Positions 1 through 9,674 of a stretch of 64,000 nt of DNA are shown piece after piece. The stretch's first letter is position 1. The number at the start of each line of letters is the position of its first letter. Under the pieces are notes generated by a model. It worked only from the letters and a program-made list of their open reading frames with translations. It did no database searches and had not been told where the DNA came from. This DNA is from Betaproteobacteria bacterium GR16-43 (GTDB lineage Bacteria; Pseudomonadota; Gammaproteobacteria; Burkholderiales; Usitatibacteraceae), in NCBI GenBank assembly GCA_001953215.1, contig CP019169.1, positions 4,154,001-4,218,000 of the forward strand, in the 5' to 3' direction. The position numbers were made by a program, and so were the translations under genes.

Positions 1-675
1 GCCCGCGCCCTGCAGGCTCAGCGCGTAACCGGGGCGCGTCGTGCGCAGGCGCCATCCGAGGACCAGCAGCACGATGCCCGCGAATCCAACGCCTGCGATG
101 CGAAGCTCCGGCGGAATGAGCTCGTGCTCGACCGAGTAGCGCACGAGGAACCCGAGGCCGATGAACAGCACGACGATGCCCACGCGCACGATCGTGTTGC
201 CGCCGGTGAACCACGCGACGATCGGGTTGGGTTTCGGGGGTTCTTTCGGAATGGGGACCGGGATCGTGCGGACGAATTTCTCCTCGATCACCTTCTCGAT
301 CTTCTTCTCGGCCGCGGCGCTAGCCACGACGGGCGGCGACTCGGGCTCCGGAATCGGCGGAGGTTGCGCGACCAGGGATTCGGCCACGACCTCGCCACTC
401 GCCATGCGGGCAATCCGCGCCTCGAGCACCGAGACGCGCATCTCGAGCGCCGCGATGCGATCGGCCGCGGGCGGGCGGGCGGTCGCCAGCGCCTGGGCGG
501 ATGCGGGCAACTTCGGCGTCGGCTCCTTGCGCCCACGCGAGGCACCGACGATGAGGCCGATGAGCCAGCCGATGAAACCGAACACGATCCCCAGCCCGAT
601 GGAAGCGGCAATGCCCTCGACGATCAAGCCGAGGAACAGGCCGACGCACGCACCAATCCCGAGTCCCTTCCACAT
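1..675 (-). CDS. DUF2339 family membrane protein (N-terminal part; cut by window edge)
   Basis: The frame is open from an ATG at 675 to the window edge (225 codons) without a stop. The protein begins MWKGLGIGACVGLFLGLI, with glycine-rich hydrophobic stretches over about residues 4-45. A polar linker with a short predicted coiled coil (ALEMRVSVLEARIA) follows. A proline-rich stretch then leads into further membrane segments (VRVGIVVLFIGLGFLVRY and AGVGFAGIVLLVLGW). This hydrophobic start, coil and multi-pass body match DUF2339 inner-membrane proteins of unknown function, which are usually about 900 residues, so most of the gene lies outside. The competing plus-strand frames are shadows. Function is unknown. 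Confidence 0.75.
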   Translation of the reverse strand, partial: MWKGLGIGACVGLFLGLIVEGIAASIGLGIVFGFIGWLIGLIVGASRGRKEPTPKLPASAQALATARPPAADRIAALEMRVSVLEARIARMASGEVVAESLVAQPPPIPEPESPPVVASAAAEKKIEKVIEEKFVRTIPVPIPKEPPKPNPIVAWFTGGNTIVRVGIVVLFIGLGFLVRYSVEHELIPPELRIAGVGFAGIVLLVLGWRLRTTRPGYALSLQGAG

Positions 676-733
676 GACGGCTCTCCCTGTGAAACCCTCT
701 CCCCGGCCCTCTCCCAGGGGAGAGGGAGAATCT

Positions 734-2644
734 CTAGCGCCAGTCGCCGCGAAGCGCGGTCACGCTCACCTGCAGGTTCTCCGGAGTCACGCCATCCGGT
801 GCCACCGCGGGCCCGACGGCGAGCCCGATCTTCTTGGAAAGGGCCATGCGCTGCGGCTTGCTCATCGCGGGCCCGTCCTTGCGGCTGAAGAAGCTGCCCC
901 ACAGGCCCTGCAGCGCCATCGGCACCACGGGCACCGGTGTGCGGTCGAGGATGCGCCGGATGCCGTTCTTGAACGGATAGAACTCGCCCGTGTCGGTGAT
1001 GCGCCCCTCGGGGAAGATCGCGACCAGCTCGCCGTTCTCGAGCGCCTCGGCGATGAGATCGTAGGCGCGGTTCAGCATGGCCTCGTCCTCCTTCGCCGGC
1101 GCGATCGGAATCGCCTTGCCGGTGCGGAACACGAACGAGACGATCGGCGTCTTGAAGATGCGGTGGTCCATCACGAAGCGGATCGGCCGCGGGCTCGCCG
1201 CGAGGACCACCAGCGGATCGACGAAGCTCACGTGGTTGCACACCAGCACCGCCGCGCCCTTCTCCGGGATGTTCTCGATGCCCGTCTCGCGCAACCGGTA
1301 CACGGTGTGCACGAGCAGCCAGCAGAGGAACCGCATCAGGAACTCGGGCACGAGCAGGTAGATGTACGCGGCCACCGCGGCGTTCATCAGGCCCACGACG
1401 AGGAAGAGCTGCGGGAGTGTGAGCCCGTTCTTGAGCAACGTGCTCGCCATCAACGAAGCGACGATCATGAAGATCGCGTTCATGATGTTGTTGGCCGCAA
1501 TGATGCGCGCGCGGTGCGTGGGCTCGGCGTGGGCCTGGATCAGCGCGTAGAGCGGCACGGAATAGAAGCCGCCGAACATCGCGACGAGGAAGAGGTCGGC
1601 CATGATGCGCCACGATGCGGGCGCCGCCAGGAAATTGGCCACGCCCATCGGCTCCTGCACCACGGTCCCGGTCATTCCCATGAACCCGTAACCGCGGCTC
1701 GCGAGCCACAAGTCGACCGCGAACAACGTCATGCCGATCGAACCGAACGGCACCAGGCCGATCTCCACCTTGTGCCCCGAGAGCCGGTCGCACGCGAGCG
1801 CGCCGATCGCGATGCCGCCCGTGAACGTGGCCAGCAGCACGGTGACGACGTTTTCAGTGCCGCCCAGGACGGTCCTCGCGAACGGCGTGAACGACGTGAG
1901 GAAGATCGACCCGATGAACCAGAGCCACGAGATGCCCAGCAGCGAATGGAACACGGTCCGATCGCGCGCGGCAATGCGAAGGTTGGCCCAGGTCTCGGTG
2001 ATCGGGTTCCAGTTGATCTTGAGATCCGGCGCCGAGGCGGGCGTGACCGGCACGAAGGCCGCGGAAATTCGGCCGAGCACCGCCACCACCATGCAAACCG
2101 TGGCGACGATCGTGGCCCCTTCGTTGCCGCTCGAGAGCATGAGGCCGGAGGCGATCGTGCCGACGAGGATTGCCACGAACGTGCCCATCTCGACCAGGCC
2201 GTTGCCACCGGTGAGTTCGTCTTCGCGCAGGTGCTGCGGCAGGTACGCGTACTTCACGGGACCGAAGAGCGTCGAGTGCAGGCCCATGAGGAAGACGCAC
2301 AGGTAGAGCAGCATCGCGTGGCGCCCGATGAAACCCCACGTCGCGATGGCCATCACCACGATCTCGAGGTTCTTCACGAAGCGGATCAGCTTGCCGTGCT
2401 CGTAGCGGTCCGCGAGTTGCCCCGAAGTGGCCGAGAACAGCACGTACGGCGCGATGAAGATGGCGCCGATCACGAAGCCCGCGGTGCTCGGGTCCACGCC
2501 GCCCCACTCCGCCGCGTGGTACGTGGCGAGCAACGTGAAGGCGAACTTGAAGAGGTTGTCGTTCGCGGCTCCGAGGAACTGCGTCCAGAAGAGCGGCGCG
2601 AAGCGGCGTTCGCGAAGGAGTTGAAGCTGGCTATGCCCGGCCAT
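734..2644 (-). CDS. MFS transporter fused to 1-acyl-glycerol-phosphate acyltransferase (LplT-PlsC type)
   Basis: A 636-residue two-domain protein. Residues about 10-420 form a 12-helix MFS transporter resembling the lysophospholipid flippase LplT. Residues about 450-620 form a PlsC-type acyltransferase with the HX4D catalytic motif (HVSFVD, His471/Asp476) and the PEGR phosphate-binding motif near 545. The inferred job is to flip lysophospholipid inward and re-acylate it at the inner membrane. Related proteins in other proteobacteria carry a third, acyl-ACP synthetase domain (as in Aas); it is absent here. The start lies inside the end of the upstream amidohydrolase gene (14-bp overlap), so the two are probably translationally coupled. 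Confidence 0.88.
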   Translation of the reverse strand: MAGHSQLQLLRERRFAPLFWTQFLGAANDNLFKFAFTLLATYHAAEWGGVDPSTAGFVIGAIFIAPYVLFSATSGQLADRYEHGKLIRFVKNLEIVVMAIATWGFIGRHAMLLYLCVFLMGLHSTLFGPVKYAYLPQHLREDELTGGNGLVEMGTFVAILVGTIASGLMLSSGNEGATIVATVCMVVAVLGRISAAFVPVTPASAPDLKINWNPITETWANLRIAARDRTVFHSLLGISWLWFIGSIFLTSFTPFARTVLGGTENVVTVLLATFTGGIAIGALACDRLSGHKVEIGLVPFGSIGMTLFAVDLWLASRGYGFMGMTGTVVQEPMGVANFLAAPASWRIMADLFLVAMFGGFYSVPLYALIQAHAEPTHRARIIAANNIMNAIFMIVASLMASTLLKNGLTLPQLFLVVGLMNAAVAAYIYLLVPEFLMRFLCWLLVHTVYRLRETGIENIPEKGAAVLVCNHVSFVDPLVVLAASPRPIRFVMDHRIFKTPIVSFVFRTGKAIPIAPAKEDEAMLNRAYDLIAEALENGELVAIFPEGRITDTGEFYPFKNGIRRILDRTPVPVVPMALQGLWGSFFSRKDGPAMSKPQRMALSKKIGLAVGPAVAPDGVTPENLQVSVTALRGDWR

Positions 2645-3893
2645 GTCCCACCTCGAAGAAGGGGCGCGTCTCGAAGACGGACGCGGGAAGGCGCTCGCCC
2701 TTGGAGCGCAGGCTGCGTTTGAGGACGAAGTCGAACATCATCGGATTCACCTGGCGAAGCTCCTTCAGGACGGACGCCGTCCCTTCGTCGATCAGCCCCG
2801 CGCTCACGTACGAGGACACGGAGAAGAGCGGCATGATGCCCGGCAACGGATAGTCGGTGCCGTTCAGCAAGCGGCCATCCCACTCCCTCCGCGTGACAAT
2901 TGCGGGAATGAACTCGGAACGGTTCGCCTGCGTGACGGCGGAGATGTCGCCGAAGAGCAGGCCTTCGTAGCGCTTCTCGGCCATGAGGCGCGTGAAGAGC
3001 TCGAAGTTCGGCACGTCGCGCGCCTTTGCGGGGTTCGGGTTCGCGTCGAGGTCGGGGCTCTCGCCCAGCGAAGCGCAATGCGCCGCAATGACGCGCACGC
3101 CGCGGTCGAGCGCGTGGCGGATGTGCAGCGGGTTGCCGTATTCGTGGCGCTCGGCGCCCGCCACCGCCTGCTCTTCACCCAGGTGCACGAGGAGCGGGAG
3201 GTCCTGGCGCTTCAGCTCGTCGTAGAACGCGAGCGACTTCGGATGCGCGAGGTCGATGCCCATCGCCGGGGGCAGCCACTTCACCGAGCGCGCGCCACCG
3301 GCCTTGGCTTTCTCCAGCGCTTCGGCGGCGTCCTTGCGATACGGATGCACCGATGCGACCCACTCGAAGCGCGCCGGGTGCGACTTCGCGATGCGCTCGG
3401 CGTACTCGTGCGAGATCGAGAACGTGGTCCAGTCTTCGCGCTTCGTTCCCGTTTCGTCGTAGGTGAAGTCGAAGGCGAGGAGCATCACCTTCGCGCCTTC
3501 CGGGAACTGGTCGATGAGTCGGCGCACGCGCTGGATCGCGGTGGCGTCCAGCGCGGCTTCGTCCTTGCCCACGCAGCCGCCGTTCACGAACATTGCACGG
3601 CGGAGCTTCGCGGCCGGGCCGGTCGGATGGTCGAAATTCCGATTGACCCAGATGCCGGCGTTGCTCCGCCCGTTGCCGAAGAGATGCGCGTGCACGTCCC
3701 ACACGCGATCGGCGCGCAGTCCTTCCCATGCTGCGAGCACGACCGGGCTGTGCATCACGGCCTGCCCCTCGGGAGCGCGGCATTCGTTGAACAGGCCCTG
3801 CTCGAACGAGAGCTTGCAGGCTGCGAGCGGGAGCAGGCTCGCTCCGGCGGCCAGCTGCAGCAACCGGCGGCGGCGCGGGTCAGGCGCGTTCAC
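2631..3893 (-). CDS. Amidohydrolase family protein (exported)
   Basis: 420 residues. The N-terminus has four arginines (RRRRLLQL), a hydrophobic segment and a lipobox-like LPLAAC, so it is probably exported by the TAT route and perhaps lipidated. The mature part has the TIM-barrel metal signature VWDVHAHLFG near residue 65, later histidines (LLVHLGEE, VIAAHCASLGE) and a terminal aspartate in LLNGTDYPLPG. These fit amidohydrolase 2 (PF04909) enzymes. The substrate is unknown. It is the middle gene of the arsR, amidohydrolase, MFS-PlsC operon and overlaps both neighbours by 14 bp. Confidence 0.82.
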   Translation of the reverse strand: MNAPDPRRRRLLQLAAGASLLPLAACKLSFEQGLFNECRAPEGQAVMHSPVVLAAWEGLRADRVWDVHAHLFGNGRSNAGIWVNRNFDHPTGPAAKLRRAMFVNGGCVGKDEAALDATAIQRVRRLIDQFPEGAKVMLLAFDFTYDETGTKREDWTTFSISHEYAERIAKSHPARFEWVASVHPYRKDAAEALEKAKAGGARSVKWLPPAMGIDLAHPKSLAFYDELKRQDLPLLVHLGEEQAVAGAERHEYGNPLHIRHALDRGVRVIAAHCASLGESPDLDANPNPAKARDVPNFELFTRLMAEKRYEGLLFGDISAVTQANRSEFIPAIVTRREWDGRLLNGTDYPLPGIMPLFSVSSYVSAGLIDEGTASVLKELRQVNPMMFDFVLKRSLRSKGERLPASVFETRPFFEVGHGRA

Positions 3894-4191
3894 GGATGTA
3901 GGCCAGCACGGCAGTGAGGGATTCCTGCAGGAACGCCTTGTCGACCCAGAAGTAGACCTCCTTGCCGACCTTCTCCGATTGCAGCACGCCCGCCTCGCGC
4001 AGCAGCTTCAGGTGATGCGAGACCGCCGAGCGCGAGAGCGTCGACACCTCGACGATCTGCCCCACGTTCAGGCGCTCGCCGGGCTCGAACGTGAGCAGGA
4101 TGCGCTGGCGATGCTCGTCGCCCAGCGCGGTGAACGCCCGCGAGATCGTGCGCCACTCGCGCGGGATCGACCGGAGGTAGTTCCTATTCAT
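3880..4191 (-). CDS. ArsR-family winged-helix transcriptional regulator
   Basis: 103 residues from the ATG at 4191. The frame stays open upstream only because it runs through REP repeats, so I rejected the longer reading. The helix-turn-helix lies in VGQIVEVSTLSRSAVSHHLK, followed by a beta wing (GVLQSEKVGKEVYFWVD), as in ArsR/SmtB repressors. It contains no cysteine, so the classic ArsR metal site is missing and arsenic sensing is unlikely. It probably controls itself and the amidohydrolase and MFS-PlsC genes that follow with overlap. The AT-rich segment 4192-4222, with AGTT-ATAT-AGTT, is a plausible operator region. Confidence 0.85.
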   Translation of the reverse strand: MNRNYLRSIPREWRTISRAFTALGDEHRQRILLTFEPGERLNVGQIVEVSTLSRSAVSHHLKLLREAGVLQSEKVGKEVYFWVDKAFLQESLTAVLAYIRERA

Positions 4192-4237
4192 AACCACATT
4201 CTTAGTTATATAGTTGCATGAAGTCAAGCCCGATGGA

Positions 4238-4319
4238 AAATCGGGGTCAGGGTAGAAATACATAGATATTTCTACCCTGACCCCGATTTCGAAGATATTT
4301 CTACCCTGACCCCGATTTC
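4238..4319. repeat. REP cluster 1: one forward and two inverted units
   Basis: Three copies of a unit with core GGGGTCAGGGTAGAAATA. One reads forward at 4238-4260 and two read in reverse at 4266-4290 and 4295-4319. The first two form a long hairpin. It lies between the divergent arsR and maeB genes, about 47 bp upstream of the arsR start and 62 bp upstream of the maeB start, so it sits in the regulatory region of both. Confidence 0.95.
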
Positions 4320-4381
4320 GGCGGTCTGATAAACTAGACAACCAAAAAAACTCCATTCGCTCAGCGCTTTAGCGCCCATTC

Positions 4382-6657
<2,276 letters not shown>

Positions 6658-6661
<4 letters not shown>

Positions 6662-7041
6662 GCACCTTCTCCCGCCCGAGCATCGACCGCTTCGACCACG
6701 TCTTCTTCACGACGGCGAACTTCGAGAAGTCGCTCGCGTTCTACCAGGACATCCTCGGCTGGGGCGTGCTCACCTCGTGGGGCGGGAACGGCCAGTCGCG
6801 CGGCGCCGTGCTCTCCGGCGGCGGCATCAAGGTGGTGATCGCGGAGAAGTCCACGGGCACGAGCCCGCGCCCCATCCTGCACCTCGACATCCACGACGTG
6901 AATGTGCGCTTCAAGGTGATGGCCAAGGGCGATCACGTCGTCGTCCCGCCGGAAGCCACGCAATGGGGCACGAAGTGGTTCGTGGTGCGCGATCCCGACG
7001 GCAACGAGATCGCCTTCGAGGAGCATCCGCGGGGTGGTTGA
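6658..7041 (+). CDS. VOC family (glyoxalase/dioxygenase-fold) protein
   Basis: 127 residues. It has one vicinal-oxygen-chelate domain: FDHVFFTTANFEKSLAFYQD at the start, the HLDIHDVN middle strand, and VRDPDGNEIAFEEHP at the end with the usual terminal metal-ligand glutamate region. The substrate cannot be told from the sequence. The start codon shares bases with the maeB stop, and its own end overlaps the next gene by 8 bp, so it belongs to the maeB operon. Confidence 0.85.
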
Positions 7042-7975
7042 GCGCGTGCTGCGCCTGCCCCGGAAGGTCTCGGAGCCGGCGACGATCGGGGTCTCCTGCC
7101 TCTCCGGGCGCGTCGATACCGCGCAGCTCTCCCGTGGCGTGGCCCACCTGCGCGATTCGGGCCATACGGTCATCGTGGCGCGCGAGACCGAACACGAATG
7201 GCGCTACTTCGCGGGAACGGACGAAGAGCGCGTCGCGGGCTTCCACCGCCTGCTGGACGATCCCACCATCGGCCTCATGCTGCAGGCGCGTGGTGGCTAC
7301 GGCCTCACCCGCTTGCTCCACCTCATCGACTGGAACCGCGTGGCCACGAGCGGCAAGGCCTTCGTGGGCTTCAGCGACTTCACCGCCTTCAACATGGCGG
7401 CCTACGCCAACGCGAACCTGCTCACCTACCAGGGCCCGATGGTGGGCATCGACTTCGGCGACGGCGCGCCCGACGGCTTCATGGAGCAGCACTTCTGGCT
7501 CACGCTGTCGCGCGACACGCACCGCATCGACGACATCCCGAGCGACCACGGCTACGACCCGCGCCGCATCGAAGGGCGGCTGTGGGGTGGGAATTTGTCT
7601 CTTGTTGCCCACCTCGTGGGCACGCCCTACTTCCCCGCCATCGACGACGGCATCCTGTTCGTGGAGGAAGTCGGCGAGGAGCCGTACGCGGTCGAGCGCA
7701 TGTTCTTCCAGCTCCACCACGCCGGGGTGCTCGCGCGCCAACGTGCCGTGATCCTCGCGGACTTCGCCGACTGCGAACCGAAGAACACCGCGCGCTATCC
7801 CTACGCGATGGACGAAGTGGTCGAGACCCTCCGAAAGCTGCTTCCCGTTCCCGTGCTCACCGGCCTGCCCTTCGGCCACGTGGCGCGCAAGTTGACGCTA
7901 CCCTTCGGTGCGCCCACCACCCTCACCATCGGTGAAGGCACGTACAGCCTGCGTTTCTCGAACTACGCCCTTTAA
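7034..7975 (+). CDS. ldcA: LD-carboxypeptidase (peptidase family S66)
   Basis: 313 residues with a GTG start inside the end of the VOC gene. Landmarks of muramoyltetrapeptide LD-carboxypeptidase are present: LMLQARGGYGLTRLL, the nucleophile Ser114 in VGFSDFTAF, an acidic segment (LFVEEVGEEPYAVERMFFQL) and the histidine in GLPFGHVARK. There is no signal peptide, as in cytoplasmic LdcA, which removes the terminal D-alanine from recycled murein tetrapeptides. The TAA stop lies in the first bases of a REP repeat. A second, exported S66 protein is at 24018-25052. Confidence 0.9.
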   Translation: MVERVLRLPRKVSEPATIGVSCLSGRVDTAQLSRGVAHLRDSGHTVIVARETEHEWRYFAGTDEERVAGFHRLLDDPTIGLMLQARGGYGLTRLLHLIDWNRVATSGKAFVGFSDFTAFNMAAYANANLLTYQGPMVGIDFGDGAPDGFMEQHFWLTLSRDTHRIDDIPSDHGYDPRRIEGRLWGGNLSLVAHLVGTPYFPAIDDGILFVEEVGEEPYAVERMFFQLHHAGVLARQRAVILADFADCEPKNTARYPYAMDEVVETLRKLLPVPVLTGLPFGHVARKLTLPFGAPTTLTIGEGTYSLRFSNYAL

Positions 7976-8027
7976 TCGGGGTCAGGGTAGAAATATCTTC
8001 GAAATCGGGGTCAGAACAGAAATATCT
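7974..8027 (+). repeat. REP cluster 2: tandem doublet
   Basis: Two head-to-tail units with a GAA-containing spacer. The second has diverged in its core (GGGGTCAGAACAGAAATA). The first unit contains the stop codon of ldcA and the second ends 6 bp before the glutathione transferase start, so it fills nearly the whole intergenic gap. Confidence 0.93.
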
Positions 8028-8033
8028 CTTCAC

Positions 8034-8735
8034 ATGACAAATCTCGCTGAATTCCCCATCACGAAGAAGTGGCCCGCCCGGCATCCCGATCGCATCCAGC
8101 TCTACTCGCTGCCCACGCCCAACGGCGTGAAGGTGTCGATCCTGCTCGAGGAAACGGGGCTCCCCTACGAGCCGCATCGCGTGGCCTTCGACACCAACGA
8201 CCAGATGTCGCCGGAATTCCTCTCGCTGAATCCGAACAACAAGATCCCGGCGATCATCGATCCGAACGGCCCTGGGGGGAAACCGTTGGCGCTCTTCGAA
8301 TCGGGCGCGATCCTGCTCTACCTCGCGGAGAAGACCGGCCAGTTCATCCCGAATGACGCGGCCGGACGCTACGAAGCGATCCAGTGGGTGATGTTCCAGA
8401 TGGGGGGCATCGGCCCGATGTTCGGGCAGCTCGGCTTCTTCCACAAATTCGCGGGCAAGGATTTCGAGGACAAGCGTCCTCGCGATCGCTATGTCGCCGA
8501 GTCGAAGCGGCTGCTGGGTGTGCTGGACCGCCGCCTCGAAGGCCGTGCATGGATCCTGGGCGATGCGTATGGCATCGCCGACATCGCGACCTTCCCGTGG
8601 GTGCGGAACCTGGTCGGCTTCTACGGCGCGGGCGACCTGGTGGGGTTCCAGGACTTCGCGAACGTCCGGCGCGCGCTCGAGGCTTTCGTGGCGCGGCCGG
8701 CCGTCATTCGCGGCTTGCTGATCCCTAAACCGTAA
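8034..8735 (+). CDS. Glutathione S-transferase family protein (YfcG/YghU-like)
   Basis: 233 residues from the ATG at 8034. The thioredoxin-fold half has LYSLPTPNGVKVSILLEE, the cis-proline NPNNKIPAIIDP and the glutathione-gamma-Glu site FESGAILLYLAEKTG. The helical C-terminal half has GDAYGIADIATFPWV. This pattern fits the nu-class (YfcG/Ure2p-like) enzymes, which act as glutathione-dependent disulfide reductases or peroxidases. No Shine-Dalgarno sequence is visible: the bases before the ATG belong to a REP unit. The stop codon also lies in a REP unit, so the gene is framed by REP doublets in the same orientation. Confidence 0.9.
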   Translation: MTNLAEFPITKKWPARHPDRIQLYSLPTPNGVKVSILLEETGLPYEPHRVAFDTNDQMSPEFLSLNPNNKIPAIIDPNGPGGKPLALFESGAILLYLAEKTGQFIPNDAAGRYEAIQWVMFQMGGIGPMFGQLGFFHKFAGKDFEDKRPRDRYVAESKRLLGVLDRRLEGRAWILGDAYGIADIATFPWVRNLVGFYGAGDLVGFQDFANVRRALEAFVARPAVIRGLLIPKP

Positions 8736-9522
8736 TCGGGGTCAGGGTAGAAATATCTTCGAAATCGGGGTCAGGGTAGAAATATCTCGGCCGCGGTTCA
8801 CCCGCCAGCTCGAGGAGCAGGTTCTCCGGACGGTCCTCTGGCCTCTTGCGCGGTCGGCCCCTCGGAGCGTCGAGCCGCATTCCAAGCGACGACGCAACGC
8901 GCTCGCGGAAGATCGCCCGGCCGTAGGGGTGGCTCGTTGCGATGCACGCGCGGATCGTTTCGATGATCTTTGGATCCACGGCCCCCGCGACGAAATCCCG
9001 GTAGGCGTTCCTGCGCTCGGCAGGTGACTCCCCAAGGCTCCGATAGACGTCGTGCTCGACCAGGCCGCCATCGCGCGTCCCGAGCGCATTCCCGTGGTAA
9101 CTGGACCAGCGATAGTCCCGCGGGCAGCCAACCAACCCCGCGCGGACGGGATTCAATTCAATGTAGCGTTGGACGTTCAGAAAATAGCGCTCGCTGTCCA
9201 CCGGATGCGCCTTGAACCTCCCCTCCCAGAGCGCGCCGGACCTCTCGTACTTGCGATTGAATTGCCGCACGTAGCTGCGGCCGAGATCCTGCATCAAGGC
9301 GGATGGCCCGGCGATGTCGACCGGAGTGAGCAGGAGGTGGACGTGGTTCGTCATCAGCACATAGGCGTGCAGCCGGCATCGGCGGTGGCCGGCGTACTCG
9401 CGCAACCAATGAAGGTAGGAGCGGTAGTCCTCGGAGGCCACGAAGCAGGCCATCCGATCGTTGCCGCGATGGACGATGTGAAGCGGGAGTTCGGGTTCGA
9501 ACCAACGGGGGCGTCGGGGCAT
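8725..9522 (-). CDS. REP-associated tyrosine transposase (RAYT, Y1/HUH type)
   Basis: 265 residues. The N-terminal signature PRRPRWFEPELPLHIVHRGN, the HUH pair His60/His62 in MTNHVHLLLTP, and Tyr84 in GRSYVRQFNRKY followed by RSGALWEGRFKA mark a single-domain RAYT. These are relatives of IS200/IS605 transposases that nick and mobilise REP hairpins. About the last 20 residues (246-265) are encoded by the REP doublet itself and may be read-through; the domestic part is basic (RGRPRKRPEDR). REP clusters lie on both sides in opposite orientation. It overlaps the end of the convergent GST gene by 11 bp. Confidence 0.93.
   Translation of the reverse strand: MPRRPRWFEPELPLHIVHRGNDRMACFVASEDYRSYLHWLREYAGHRRCRLHAYVLMTNHVHLLLTPVDIAGPSALMQDLGRSYVRQFNRKYERSGALWEGRFKAHPVDSERYFLNVQRYIELNPVRAGLVGCPRDYRWSSYHGNALGTRDGGLVEHDVYRSLGESPAERRNAYRDFVAGAVDPKIIETIRACIATSHPYGRAIFRERVASSLGMRLDAPRGRPRKRPEDRPENLLLELAGEPRPRYFYPDPDFEDISTLTPITV
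8732..8787 (+). repeat. REP cluster 3: tandem doublet at the RAYT 3' end
   Basis: Two forward units of the family with core GGGGTCAGGGTAGAAATA, separated by a short GAA-containing spacer. The first includes the GST stop codon, and the doublet encodes the last residues of the RAYT on the other strand. It is the left partner of the inverted cluster at 9590-9674. Confidence 0.95.
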
Positions 9523-9589
9523 GGTGGGCGCGGCTGGATCGGGATACCGAAGTAACGGTCCCGACCCCTTCCGGCTTACTGCCCCTCGC

Positions 9590-9674
9590 GAAATATTTCT
9601 ACCCTGACCCCGATTGGAGAAATATTTCTACCCTGACCCCGATTACAAAGATATTTCTACACTGACCCCGATTT
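9590..9674 (-). repeat. REP cluster 4: three tandem units upstream of RAYT
   Basis: Three units in reverse orientation with cores at about 9600, 9632 and 9661. The last carries a C-to-A change (CTACACTGACCCC). Together with cluster 3 they enclose the RAYT as inverted repeats. The last unit abuts the stop codon of the metalloprotease at 9675. Between the RAYT start and this cluster (9523-9589) nothing else was recognised. Confidence 0.95.

Noticed and set aside
161-2722. 853-codon plus-strand open frame
   Set aside because: It is antisense to the DUF2339 and MFS-PlsC genes. Its arginine/histidine/alanine-rich, low-hydrophobicity protein is typical of a shadow frame in GC-rich DNA.
4192-4356. 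N-terminal extension of the ArsR regulator
   Set aside because: The extension is made of REP repeat sequence, and family homology begins at the internal ATG at 4191.
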